A stretch of 33,771 nucleotides of DNA from Nitrosopumilus sp. UBA526 (GTDB lineage: Archaea > Thermoproteota > Nitrososphaeria > Nitrososphaerales > Nitrosopumilaceae), in assembly GCA_002506665.1 (NCBI GenBank), contig DAXZ01000064.1, positions 1 through 33,771 on the forward strand, in the 5' to 3' direction. The notes beneath the pieces were generated by a model, which made no database searches, was not told the DNA's origin, and worked only from the letters and a program-made list of their open reading frames with translations. The position numbers were made by a program, and so were the translations under genes. Numbering within the stretch: position 1 is the stretch's first letter; each line of letters opens with the position of its first letter. Shown here piece after piece: positions 8,872-17,104 of this stretch.

Positions 8872-10632
8872 TTAGCAGATAGGCAAGACATATCTTCGTT
8901 TTTTTACATCAACTATACCACCAGATGTTATTCGAGCTGACGGCAAGGCTAGAAAGGGCAGGAACAGAGGAATCAGATGTGGTCTTGAGAACTTTGAACC
9001 AGAATCTACAATGGTATTTGTAATTTTTTCAAAGTTAGATGAAACCTTTTCAAAAGAGTCAGTTGAGATGATTCCTCCAAGTTGTAAAGGTAGCGAGGCG
9101 AGAATTTTTCCATGTTTGACAACAGCTAGACCCCCCTGATTCTTGATTAGGTGGTTTGCAGCAAGTGCCATATCAGAGTCATTAGAACCAATTACAACTA
9201 GATCATTTTCATGAAAACTCCAAGTTGAGGCAAAGGCACCTATATCTGCTCCAAAGTTTTCAAGAAATCCAACAGAATGCCTGTTTGTTCTATGTGTCCT
9301 ATCAAAGGCGGCAACCTTCCAGACATCAGAGTCTAAAGAGGCAGAGACGTGTCCGTCTTTTGGATAAAGCTGAGCAGAGCCTATCCCTGTAATGATCTCT
9401 GTTTGCATATAGATGGTATTTGCAATAACGTCCTTCTTTTTTGATTTTACAACAAAGTCATCTTGGGAAAGATTTCCTAGTTTTATGGTTTTTTTAATCC
9501 AAGGAGAGATTGTTTTTTTCTTGATGGGGGCAACTATCTTTCCATTAGAGACTATCAGTCTTCCGCCAACAAAGACTTTGTTTGGTTTGAATGATTTTAG
9601 GTCATCAAAGATTAGAATGTCAGCTAGTTTCCCAGGTGCTATGCCACCAAGATCTTTGCCCATGTTATAATAATCAAAATTATTCTTTGATGCCATGGTA
9701 AGTGCATCTATTGGTTTTAAACCAAGTTTGATGGATTCTCGTATACAGTGATCTATATGACCAAATTCTGTCATATCTACAGGATCAAGGCCGTCAGAGC
9801 AGAACATCAATCTATCAATATACGTTCCATGCGATAAGACATGAGGAATTATCTCCTTTAGATCACGTCTGATGGAACCATCCCTGATCATAATCCACAT
9901 TCCAAGGCGCAGTCTCTCCAAGACCTGATCAAAATTGGTTGGTTCATGACAAGACAGTATTCCAGATGAGACATATGCATTGAGTTTTTTGCCACTTGCG
10001 CCTGCAGTGTGACCGTTAATTATGCAGTCACGCTCCAACATTGCAGAGAGTGACTTTATTGTTTTTGGTTCTCGAAGGGTAACCCTAGTCCATGAAAAAA
10101 CTTCGCCTAGACCAAGAACATGTGGGTGTTTAACAGCAGACCGTTCTTGTGATAGTGACAGGGAACTGCTGTTGCTGAATTTTGCATCAACTGGAAGGCC
10201 CCCTGGAACGACTTGGAATATTCTGATGGGAAGATCTTCTCCGAGTTTGAGAAACTCCTGAAAACCCCGATAACCTGCCACGCTGACTATGTCAATAGGA
10301 TCAGAGAAGAGAGAGGTAACGCCGCAAAGAAGTGCCTTTTTTGCAAATTCAGATGGCAGTACAAATTGATCAATGTGTACGTGTGGATCTGCAAAACCTG
10401 GACTTGTGTATCTTCCCTTGACATCAATTAGTATGGTCTTTGGGCCTAGGGCATGTGTGGCATCAGGACCAACGTATGCAATCCTGTCATTGATGATTGC
10501 AATCTGAGTCTTTGGAATGATCTCTCTTGTGTAGACAGATAATAGATTACAGTCTTTTAAGATCAGATCTGCTTTTCTCTCACCCATTGCCACAGAGTTA
10601 AGATTTAAGATCGAGTCTGCTAGACTGCTCAT
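8872..10632 (-). CDS. ade: Adenine deaminase
   Basis: A metal-dependent amidohydrolase converting adenine to hypoxanthine for purine salvage, feeding the IMP that guaB and guaA use. Seen: the metal-binding GFADPHVHIDQF, the carboxylate-containing LGLGEVFSW, GHTAGASGKKLNAYVSSGI, CHEPTNF, MFCSDGLDPVDM, and the C-terminal adenine-deaminase domain with GSNDSDMALAANHL. ATG 10632 gives 586 residues; a TTG/GTG-type upstream extension to 10683 would add 17 unlikely residues. The start is supported by a TATAATAGG box at 10654-10662 on the minus strand, about 27 bases upstream, typical of a leaderless message. Confidence 0.92.
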   Translation of the reverse strand: MSSLADSILNLNSVAMGERKADLILKDCNLLSVYTREIIPKTQIAIINDRIAYVGPDATHALGPKTILIDVKGRYTSPGFADPHVHIDQFVLPSEFAKKALLCGVTSLFSDPIDIVSVAGYRGFQEFLKLGEDLPIRIFQVVPGGLPVDAKFSNSSSLSLSQERSAVKHPHVLGLGEVFSWTRVTLREPKTIKSLSAMLERDCIINGHTAGASGKKLNAYVSSGILSCHEPTNFDQVLERLRLGMWIMIRDGSIRRDLKEIIPHVLSHGTYIDRLMFCSDGLDPVDMTEFGHIDHCIRESIKLGLKPIDALTMASKNNFDYYNMGKDLGGIAPGKLADILIFDDLKSFKPNKVFVGGRLIVSNGKIVAPIKKKTISPWIKKTIKLGNLSQDDFVVKSKKKDVIANTIYMQTEIITGIGSAQLYPKDGHVSASLDSDVWKVAAFDRTHRTNRHSVGFLENFGADIGAFASTWSFHENDLVVIGSNDSDMALAANHLIKNQGGLAVVKHGKILASLPLQLGGIISTDSFEKVSSNFEKITNTIVDSGSKFSRPHLIPLFLPFLALPSARITSGGIVDVKKRRYVLPIC

Positions 10633-10796
10633 ACCTCTTAATTGTATTTTGTACCTATTATAGATAATCTCAAACGTTGTCACATCTAGAACATGTTTGT
10701 GATTTTAAATAGACCGTGGCAAAAACATCGATCACAGGCACATATCAGAATGTCCTAGTCAACATTTTTAGGTATGTTCGATGAAACAGTGTTACA

Positions 10797-11123
10797 GTGA
10801 CTATAACGCAGATCTCAGATGTAAAATCATGGGAAATAGATGTGATAAATTCGGATATTCCCGTGTTTGTAGACTTTTGGGCTGAATGGTGTGGTCCATG
10901 TAGAATGGTAAGCCCCGTGGTTGAAGAACTATCATCTGACTATGATGGCAAGGTAAAATTTGTCAAGGTTAACGTTGACGAAGTCGGCGAGTTAGCATCA
11001 AAATACAATGTCTTTAGTATCCCGACATTGGTTCTTCTCAAAAAAGGAGAGGTGATTAGCCAGCAGGTAGGCGCAGCTTCTAAAGAATCATACAAAGGTA
11101 TGATTGACAGAGGACTAGCATAA
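10797..11123 (+). CDS. trxA: Thioredoxin
   Basis: A 108-residue cytoplasmic disulfide reductase of the classic thioredoxin fold. The active site WCGPC sits at residues 31-35, preceded by VFVDFWAE. The cis-Pro loop is SIPTLVLLKKGE, and the protein ends in the usual amphipathic helix. It starts with GTG at 10797. An upstream ATG at 10781 is in another frame. A TTTTTAGGTA box lies about 30 bases upstream. The T-rich run after the stop (11132-11149) could terminate transcription. Transcribed away from ade. Confidence 0.95.
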   Translation: MTITQISDVKSWEIDVINSDIPVFVDFWAEWCGPCRMVSPVVEELSSDYDGKVKFVKVNVDEVGELASKYNVFSIPTLVLLKKGEVISQQVGAASKESYKGMIDRGLA

Positions 11124-11190
11124 ATTCAAACATATTTTTCTTCTTTTTTGATCCTAAAGTAATTAATATCACAAGAATCTAGGTGGGATT

Positions 11191-11718
11191 ATGTCGTTTG
11201 GTGAGGTAGATACGCTAAGCATGCTCTTTGAAAAGCTACAGAGTCTGTTTGACGAGTCTCAAGGGTACTATGAATCATTTCTAGATACAAACAACATGTA
11301 CAAGAAGGGTCAGCTTAGTGACAAAGAGTTCTTTCAGAAATTGGGAGACTATACAGTTGCATATTCTGCATTAGAATTTTTGGCCATCAAAGTAATCTTT
11401 GAATTAAAAAAATCAATAGGTGCTGGTTCTGGAAACACACAGTCCCCCGGCCTGATGCCAGGAATGGGTCAGCCAGGATATATGGCAGGAGGTATGAATC
11501 AACCAAGAGTAGGTACTGCAGATAATCCAGTAGGAGGAAGTCCGCCAGGAATTGTATCTACACAAGAAGCGTTTGGAGATGTTGGAACTTTGCCATCACC
11601 AGATCCTGCACTGGTGCCTAGACAGACAACACCGCAGAATGGAGATGGATGTTCTTCGTGTGGTGTGGCGCTTCGAGCAAATGCAAAGTTTTGTACAAAG
11701 TGTGGCGCAAAGGCATAA
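11191..11718 (+). CDS. Hypothetical protein with C-terminal zinc ribbon
   Basis: A 175-residue protein in three parts. Residues 1-75 are helical (LSMLFEKLQSLFDESQGYYESF and onwards). Residues 80-145 are a low-complexity Gly/Pro/Met/Gln linker with MPGMGQPGYMAGGM. Residues 154-173 are a zinc ribbon with Cys pairs CSSCG and CTKCG. The function is unknown; the layout fits an adaptor or a membrane-peripheral scaffold, which is inference. Its stop codon touches the stop codon of the convergent gene at 11719, which ends in the same kind of zinc ribbon. Confidence 0.75.
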   Translation: MSFGEVDTLSMLFEKLQSLFDESQGYYESFLDTNNMYKKGQLSDKEFFQKLGDYTVAYSALEFLAIKVIFELKKSIGAGSGNTQSPGLMPGMGQPGYMAGGMNQPRVGTADNPVGGSPPGIVSTQEAFGDVGTLPSPDPALVPRQTTPQNGDGCSSCGVALRANAKFCTKCGAKA

Positions 11719-12075
11719 CTATTGTGTTGTTCCACATTCAGGACAGAACTTTGCAGTAGATGAAAGACTGGTTCCACACTCTGAACAAAAGTTTCCATCC
11801 GTAATTTGTTCGTTGTATGCATTTCCAACAAATGCAGAATTTTTTACAGCACCTGATGGCTCGTATTTGTCATCATCAATTAAGACAGGTTCAAAGTCCT
11901 GTTCTGTCAAAAATGTCATCATTCTTGGAATTCCCTTACCGTCATTTTTTGGATCAGGAACCGAGTCTCCTAACCAAAATGCAAATCTCATCAGAGTTAA
12001 TTCCGGAGTAGAGAAGGCCAGAGTATGCTTTGACATGTAGTCTTGTGCGGCTTTTTTGCCATCAAAAACTTCCAT
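11719..12075 (-). CDS. Hypothetical protein with C-terminal zinc ribbon
   Basis: A 118-residue protein I cannot name. Residues 1-75 form a domain starting MEVFDGKKAAQDYMSKHTLAF and containing MRFAFWLGDSVPD and PRMMTFLTEQDFEPVLID. The end is a zinc ribbon with pairs CSECG and CPECG in the pattern S-L-S-S-T-A-K-F-C. This last module closely matches the tail of the convergent neighbour (L-R-A-N-A-K-F-C), although the N-terminal domains are unrelated. The two genes meet stop to stop with no intervening base. Confidence 0.72.
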   Translation of the reverse strand: MEVFDGKKAAQDYMSKHTLAFSTPELTLMRFAFWLGDSVPDPKNDGKGIPRMMTFLTEQDFEPVLIDDDKYEPSGAVKNSAFVGNAYNEQITDGNFCSECGTSLSSTAKFCPECGTTQ

Positions 12076-12239
12076 GAGAATAGTATTTCTTATTTATGTA
12101 TATAGTTTTTAGTAATGCCTGATTTTTTAGATTGTAGATGGTTTCACATTAATCCAGAATCTTTGCAATCACCGTGCAAAATATCACGACTTGGCATATA
12201 GCTAATAGGCGGCAGGACATATAGATATTCTAAAAATGG

Positions 12240-12311
12240 TGGACCGGGAGGGAATCGAACCCTCGACATCCTCGTTGCGAACGAGGCATTATACCACTAA
12301 ACCACCGGCCC
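12240..12311 (-). tRNA. tRNA-Ala (anticodon CGC)
   Basis: Read on the minus strand, the sequence folds as a standard 72-nt cloverleaf. The acceptor stem GGGCCGG pairs with CCGGTCC and carries the G3:U70 wobble that identifies tRNA-Ala. The anticodon stem is CCTCG/CGAGG with loop TTCGCAA, giving anticodon CGC. The T arm is GAGGG-TTCGATT-CCCTC and the discriminator is A73. CCA is encoded directly after it (12239-12237), followed by a T5 run that would serve as terminator. An AATAAAA box lies about 29 bases upstream (12337-12343). Confidence 0.96.
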
Positions 12312-12386
12312 TCAGAGTATCCTCTTTGTGTTCTTCTTTTATTCATTTTCTCAACGCATAATAGCCTGAATCTCATAAAGGCACAG

Positions 12387-13778
12387 ATGACGTATGACAG
12401 TATCATTGTAGATTCACACGTTATCCTCCCTCAGGGGATAGTTGAGAAGAATATCATAATTGATGAGGGAAAGATTGTAGGATTTACAACTGACACGCCT
12501 GCATGTGATCATAGGATTGATGGTGCAAGATTAGTTTCAGTGCCAGGACCAATTGACACTCATGTCCACTATGGGGTTTATTCTCCTATCAACCGGGCTG
12601 CAAAGACTGAATCTCATGCCGCAGCAATAGGCGGCATTACCACTATGATGCGAATGCTTCGACTAGGGAGTTCATTTTCGAGTTCTTTACAAGCTCAGCT
12701 TGATGCCGCACGTCGGAATCATTATGTTGATTATGCAATTCATGCATCGGTATTTACACCGCAGCAGATCAATGAGATGAATCTGTGTGTTGAGCAGGGA
12801 ATTACGTCTTTTAAGATTTACATGAATCTTGGAGGAGAAGTCAGTCATGTTTACATGGATATGCCGCCTGATTCTACCGGCCTTGTTGCAGCTCAGGTAG
12901 ATGTAACTGATGAGATTGTCAGACAGACAGTAAAGACTGCAGCCAAACTTGGATGTCCTGTACTAGTTCATGCAGAGGACTATGAGTCCTGTGGGTGTGG
13001 AATAAAGACTGCAAAAAAAAAGAAACAGGATGGCTTGTCTGCATGGTCATCTAGCCGTTCACCTGAATTTGAAGCAAAAGCGATCAAGAAGGTATCAAAG
13101 TTTGGACGGGATTATGATTGTGTGATTTATTTTGTTCATATTGGTTCAAAGCGTGCACTGCAACAGATTGCAGAAGAGAAGAGGCTTGGAACAAGGATTT
13201 TTGTAGAGACATGTCCACATTATTTGATGTTATCTTATGAGAAACAGTCAGGATATCTTGCAAAAGTAATGCCGCCCATAAGAACAGAAGATGACCGTAA
13301 AGCAGTCTGGACTGCACTATCTCATGATTTGATTGATACCATAGGTACTGATCATGTTGCAAATCAGCTCAAACTCAAGCTAGGCGGGGACGATGTGTGG
13401 AGTGCCCTTGCAGGATTTCCTGGAATTGGCACGCTGGTTCCTATTTTACTAAGTTATGGGGTTAATCAAAACAAGATCACACTAGAGCAGTTTGTACGTT
13501 TTACCAGTCAAAACGCCGCGCAAATTTTTGGAATGAAGCAAAAGGGATCTCTTGAGAAGGGTTATGATGCAGATGTTGTCATGATAGATTTGAAGAAGGA
13601 AAAGACCGTTACATCTGATTTGTTTGGAGGATTCTCTGATTATATCGTCTATGAAGGCAGAGAACTGACAGGATGGCCTGTCAAGACAATGGTTCGTGGG
13701 GAGTTGGTAGCTGAGAACTTTGAGGTAGTTGGAAGACTAGGTCATGGTAGACTAGTAGATAGATTATCTTCAAGATAG
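12387..13778 (+). CDS. Dihydroorotase/hydantoinase-family cyclic amidohydrolase
   Basis: A zinc TIM-barrel amidohydrolase of 463 residues that opens cyclic amides. Seen in order: the metal pair in GPIDTHVHYG, the carboxylated lysine in TSFKIYMNLGG, the metal His in VLVHAEDYE and YFVHIGS, and the catalytic Asp in IGTDHV. The C-terminal SLEKGYDADVVMIDLKKEKTV is typical of hydantoinases, dihydropyrimidinases and dihydroorotases. Length and the FKIYM motif favour hydantoinase/dihydropyrimidinase over the short PyrC type, but dihydroorotase cannot be excluded. No pyrimidine gene lies beside it. ATG 12387 is the only sensible start. The left inverted repeat of the island begins 68 bases after its stop. 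Confidence 0.88.
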   Translation: MTYDSIIVDSHVILPQGIVEKNIIIDEGKIVGFTTDTPACDHRIDGARLVSVPGPIDTHVHYGVYSPINRAAKTESHAAAIGGITTMMRMLRLGSSFSSSLQAQLDAARRNHYVDYAIHASVFTPQQINEMNLCVEQGITSFKIYMNLGGEVSHVYMDMPPDSTGLVAAQVDVTDEIVRQTVKTAAKLGCPVLVHAEDYESCGCGIKTAKKKKQDGLSAWSSSRSPEFEAKAIKKVSKFGRDYDCVIYFVHIGSKRALQQIAEEKRLGTRIFVETCPHYLMLSYEKQSGYLAKVMPPIRTEDDRKAVWTALSHDLIDTIGTDHVANQLKLKLGGDDVWSALAGFPGIGTLVPILLSYGVNQNKITLEQFVRFTSQNAAQIFGMKQKGSLEKGYDADVVMIDLKKEKTVTSDLFGGFSDYIVYEGRELTGWPVKTMVRGELVAENFEVVGRLGHGRLVDRLSSR

Positions 13779-13846
13779 TGTATTTTCATATACCAAGATA
13801 GTTTACCCCGTTCCTATCTTTGCGTTCCTAAACCAGATTCTGTGAA

Positions 13847-13887
13847 GTTATCGAGACCTAGTCATACCTGAAATATGGATCTTATTC
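13847..13887 (+). repeat. Left copy of a 41-bp perfect inverted repeat
   Basis: The 41 bases starting GTTATCGAGACC and ending GATCTTATTC recur as an exact reverse complement at 17886-17926, about 4 kb away. Matching becomes imperfect just outside: CTGTGAA on this side against CTGTAAC for the other copy. The pair brackets the restriction-modification/tRNA/transposase island. No target duplication is visible at the outer edges. The rest of the 13779-13959 gap shows no ORF. Confidence 0.93.
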
Positions 13888-13959
13888 AAAAAGACCCTCA
13901 GGCTCTGTAACATATTCTAGAGGCAGACATGATAAAATCTAGCGTATTATCTAATGGTA

Positions 13960-16684
13960 TTATTTGACAAATTTATCAAATTTTGGCTTGGGTTTTTCTA
14001 TCATTTTTTGATATTGTACAAACAGAAATTGTATGCGATCATCATCTGACTTGAACGGTTCTTTGCGATATAGTTTTTCTACTGCTTTGTCTAGTTTTTG
14101 ATGCGCTTTTCTCAAGTCTGAGGGCATAGTTGTTTTATCATACAAAATTTTTGGTGACACGTTTGGGTATTTTTCTCGTATATCTAGTATGTTTTGTGCT
14201 AGTGGTTTTAGGGAGGTATAGTCATCAGGTACAGGAAATGTCTTGTATACCATATCTATGGAGTATCGCAGTCTGGTTTCCAAGCGTCCATACACCGCCC
14301 TTAACCATACCATGTGCATCTTTGAAGTCAATAACCCAAACACATCTATTGGACAATCCTGTATAATGTTGGATGCGTTGCTTGGTATTACTGGGGGCGA
14401 CATATAACCAAATGGCACATACTCACGTGACTCTAATGTGGTACTCAACAGTAACAAAAATGGGGTTGTAGGAAACATATTATAACTAAATAATTTTGGG
14501 TCTAATACTTTGGTGGTGTCAGCTTTGCTTTCTGCCCTAAACTCTCTAACTAACTTAATTCGTTTCTGTACATGAGGTAAGTTATCTAATAATTTTGGAT
14601 CGGCATCATTTAATTTCAGAATCCACCTAATCTCACCTTTTAGGAATTCTTCTACACCAGTATATGGTCTTAGTAACGGTTCGGCATTAGGTTCTTTTTT
14701 CAAAAACTCTGTTTTTCCCTCATCAGTAAAGATGTAATTACCATTGTCTGCTGGCTTTGTACCCATTACCGCTCTGGGCAATCCATTAAGATTTTTGGAT
14801 GCAGATTTCACTATTGGTAATGGTATATTACTACCTATCAGGTGTGGTGATATGTATGATGGATTTGTTTCTATGATGCCATCAAATAATCTCGTTTTGT
14901 TTGGTTTTTGTTTTGATAGTCCAATTATAACTACTGCCAACTGGGCTTTTTTCTTAGCGTCAGACGACCATTTGAATGATTTGTATGCAAAAAATATAAC
15001 CGTTTCATCTTTTAAAATTTGTGACCACAGTGGTTCAACTTGTGTGCCTTGTGTTATACTATTAGTTGCAACAAATGCAATTTGTGGATATTGTGTGTGT
15101 GTGTGTGTGTGTGTGTGGTATATACTCTATAGCCTTAACAAACCAATTAGAAACATAATCAAGTTTAGTAGAATTTGTTATTGTTTTTGTTTGTTTTTTT
15201 TGTTCAGGTTCCATCAAGTCGGCACCAAGAAATGGTGGATTGCCCAAGATATAGTCACATTGGTCATTTGGTATGACATCATTCCAATCAATCTCTAATG
15301 CATCTCTACATACAATGTTTGGTTTCTTTTTTATCGGTATGCGTCGAAAATTTTGCTTATATTTACTACTCAGTTCTCTATTCATTAGATGATCCATCAT
15401 CCATAGAGCGGTTTCAGCAATCTTTGCAGAAAACGGTTCTATCTCAATCCCATAGAATTGATCCACATCCACAATCGATAACCCTTCTGGGTCTTTTTTA
15501 GGATCATCATTTCCGGGAACCATCAGAATGCATCTATGTTCTAATCTTCTAATCTCTCTATATGCTACAATTAAGAAATTGCCACTACCGCAAGCTGGGT
15601 CTAAGAATTTCAATCCTCTCAATTTTTTCTAAAATTGTATTAATTTATTATTCTTGGAATCAACGTTATCCATCGCAGATATGTCATCTAATTCATTACT
15701 AAAACTGTCCAAGAATAATGGTCTGATAACTTTGAGTATGTTTTCCTCACTGGTGTAATGAGCCCCTAATTCATGTCGAGATTCTTGATCCATAACAGTT
15801 TGGAACAAGTTGCCAAATATTGCTGGAGATACTTTTGACCAGTCTGGCTCTCCTGCCTCAATAATTAATCTGCGGGACTCTGCATCAAACACAGGAAAGT
15901 CAATTTGTCCCTCAAACAGTGCCCCGTTTATGTATGGCCATGACATTACATCTGAACCTGTTGTTGTTGGCCGTTTGTCTTTAGGGGTGTTTAATATAGA
16001 AAACAGATAGCTTAAAGAATGTCCCAATTCAGACCCATCTTCGGATGTATTGCGTATGTATTCTTGGAATTTATTATTATCTGCAAATACGTTTGTATCA
16101 TCTCCAAACAGACAGAATACAAGCCGTGTCAAAAAATGTCTAGCTTGATAACTTGGATAATTATTCTTTTCTAATTCTTCATAAACACTACCAAGTATCT
16201 CGGATACATTATTGTTTACAGGGTTTGAATAAGGTCTTTGGGGTTTATCTGTCATAAACCCAAACAATCCAATGTGATCTACAAGATTGTAAATATCAAA
16301 ATAGTAATAACTATTATCAGATTTATCCTTTAGATACCAATATTCAAAATCACATGCGAGTATGAATCTTGGTAGTTTGCTACTAGGGAGTAATGAATAA
16401 TATTTTAACGCCTGCTCAAATGCTTTGTGTGTTCCATTACCACGACTCTTCATCTCTATGAGTAGTTTGCCTGGCCATAAACAGTCTATTTTCAGAGCAC
16501 TGTCATCAGGCGAATCCTCAAACCCAGCTACTGCTGTTCTGTCTAGACCAAACACAGCAAAAAAATCATTGATAAATGTCTGACTATGAGCGGATTCGTT
16601 AGAATCTGACTTGTGTTTTTACACGAACTGTTTGGCATTATGTTTAATCTCATCATTTGTTTGATCTTGTATGGTATTTGACAT
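13960..16684 (-). pseudogene. MmeI-like fused restriction endonuclease-methyltransferase, broken, with (CA)13 tract
   Basis: A single-chain type IIG restriction-modification enzyme of about 900 codons, close to MmeI-family length. From ATG 16684: the N-terminal pattern QTFINDFFAVFGLDR, a PD-ExK nuclease site (Asp in KIDCLWPGK, then EMK), the helical spacer HFLTRLVFCLFGDD, methylase motif I DPACGSGNFL, motif IV NPPF, then the target-recognition and C-terminal region. Three lesions: TAA at 16619-16621, TAG at 15629-15631 (both in frame), and a frame change at the (CA)13 tract 15092-15117. The frame is open again from 15093 to 13960 and continues the family sequence (AFVATNSITQG). Removing or substituting these lesions would restore one ORF. 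Partial products could still be made. It lies 14 bases after the AbrB-like gene. Confidence 0.88.
15092..15117 (-). repeat. Dinucleotide microsatellite (CA)13 inside the R-M gene
   Basis: Thirteen uninterrupted TG units on the plus strand, CA on the coding strand, encoding alternating His-Thr. It lies between methylase motif IV and the start of the target-recognition half. With 13 units the upstream frame runs into ISTNCICCN and a stop. With 14 or 11 units it would read Gln-Tyr-Pro-Gln-Ile-Ala-Phe-Val and join the downstream frame. The unit count is prone to slippage and to assembly error. Confidence 0.95.
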
Positions 16685-16698
16685 TGTGTGTCACTCCA

Positions 16699-16884
16699 CT
16701 ATTTCTTTTCCACTTGGATCATAATTCCCTTACTACGAATAACAAACTTGAGACTTTCAGGCTCTCCTAAAAATTCTATTATTGGTTTTGGAATTGTGCA
16801 AACTTGAGATGTTGAGCCGTTTCTGTTTGAAAGTGTGTTTATTGAAACACTAAACTCTGTTTCGTCTTTCTTCCATCTTGTCAT
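16699..16884 (-). CDS. AbrB/SpoVT-like DNA-binding regulator
   Basis: A 61-residue protein with the swapped-hairpin AbrB pattern: a beta-strand region FSVSINTLSNRNGSTSQVCTIPKPIIEFLG, then FVIRSKGIMIQVEKK. Members act as transcription regulators or antitoxins. ATG 16884 is preceded by TTTATAATG (16905-16913 on the minus strand) at about -25, so the message is probably leaderless. Two palindromic sites (16920-16937 and 16950-16963) lie directly upstream of the box. The stop is 14 bases before the R-M start, so it is likely first in that operon and could control it as C proteins do in bacterial R-M systems. That role is inference. Confidence 0.75.
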   Translation of the reverse strand: MTRWKKDETEFSVSINTLSNRNGSTSQVCTIPKPIIEFLGEPESLKFVIRSKGIMIQVEKK

Positions 16885-16919
16885 AATGTGGAATAATATT
16901 CATACATTATAAATTTATC

Positions 16920-16963
16920 GTTAACCCTATTGTTAACTAAATCTATAAATAACCCTAGTGTTA
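16920..16963. promoter_or_regulatory. Paired palindromic operators between the AbrB-like gene and the tRNA
   Basis: Site 1, GTTAAC-CCTATT-GTTAAC (16920-16937), is a perfect 6-bp-arm palindrome. Site 2, TAAC-CCTAGT-GTTA (16950-16963), repeats the 14-base core with one mismatch in the spacer. The copies are 28 bases apart. Site 1 abuts the TATA box of the leftward AbrB/R-M operon, and site 2 overlaps TATAAATA (16944-16951), the likely box of the rightward tRNA. A shared operator for both directions is the simplest reading. Confidence 0.6.
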
Positions 16964-16975
16964 GTAATAATACAT

Positions 16976-17064
16976 GGTGAGTTTATCTAGTTTGGTAAGG
17001 TGTCGCCCCGATGAGGCGAGTGTCTTGTCAAAGGACATCGTGGGTTCGAATCCCACACTCACCG
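16976..17064 (+). tRNA. Type II (long variable arm) tRNA, Ser-like, apparent anticodon GAU
   Basis: A complete 89-nt cloverleaf: acceptor GGTGAGT/ACTCACC, D arm ATCT-AGTTTGGTA-AGGT, anticodon stem TCGCC/GGCGA with loop CCGATGA, a long variable arm (about 17020-17039, TGTC/GACA stem), T arm GTGGG-TTCGAAT-CCCAC, and G at position 73. A long arm plus G73 are serine identity features, yet the loop places GAU (Ile) at 34-36, and position 33 is C instead of the near-universal U. It may be a decayed serine tRNA or a special tRNA. No CCA is encoded. A T-rich run follows (17066-17074). TATAAATA lies about 29 bases upstream. Confidence 0.78.
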
Positions 17065-17104
17065 CTTCTTTTTGTTCTATATTAATTTTCGAGGTAGGTC
17101 AGAC

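Noticed and set aside
15629..15631. TAG in the R-M gene as pyrrolysine or a reassigned codon
   Set aside because: No pyrrolysine genes are visible, other genes in the window use TAG as a normal stop (for example guaA), and a TAA and a frameshift also interrupt this gene.
16619..17064. The odd tRNA might be a suppressor that reads through the TAA and TAG in the neighbouring R-M gene
   Set aside because: A suppressor would need anticodon UUA or CUA. The visible loop gives GAU, and no shift of the stem produces either.
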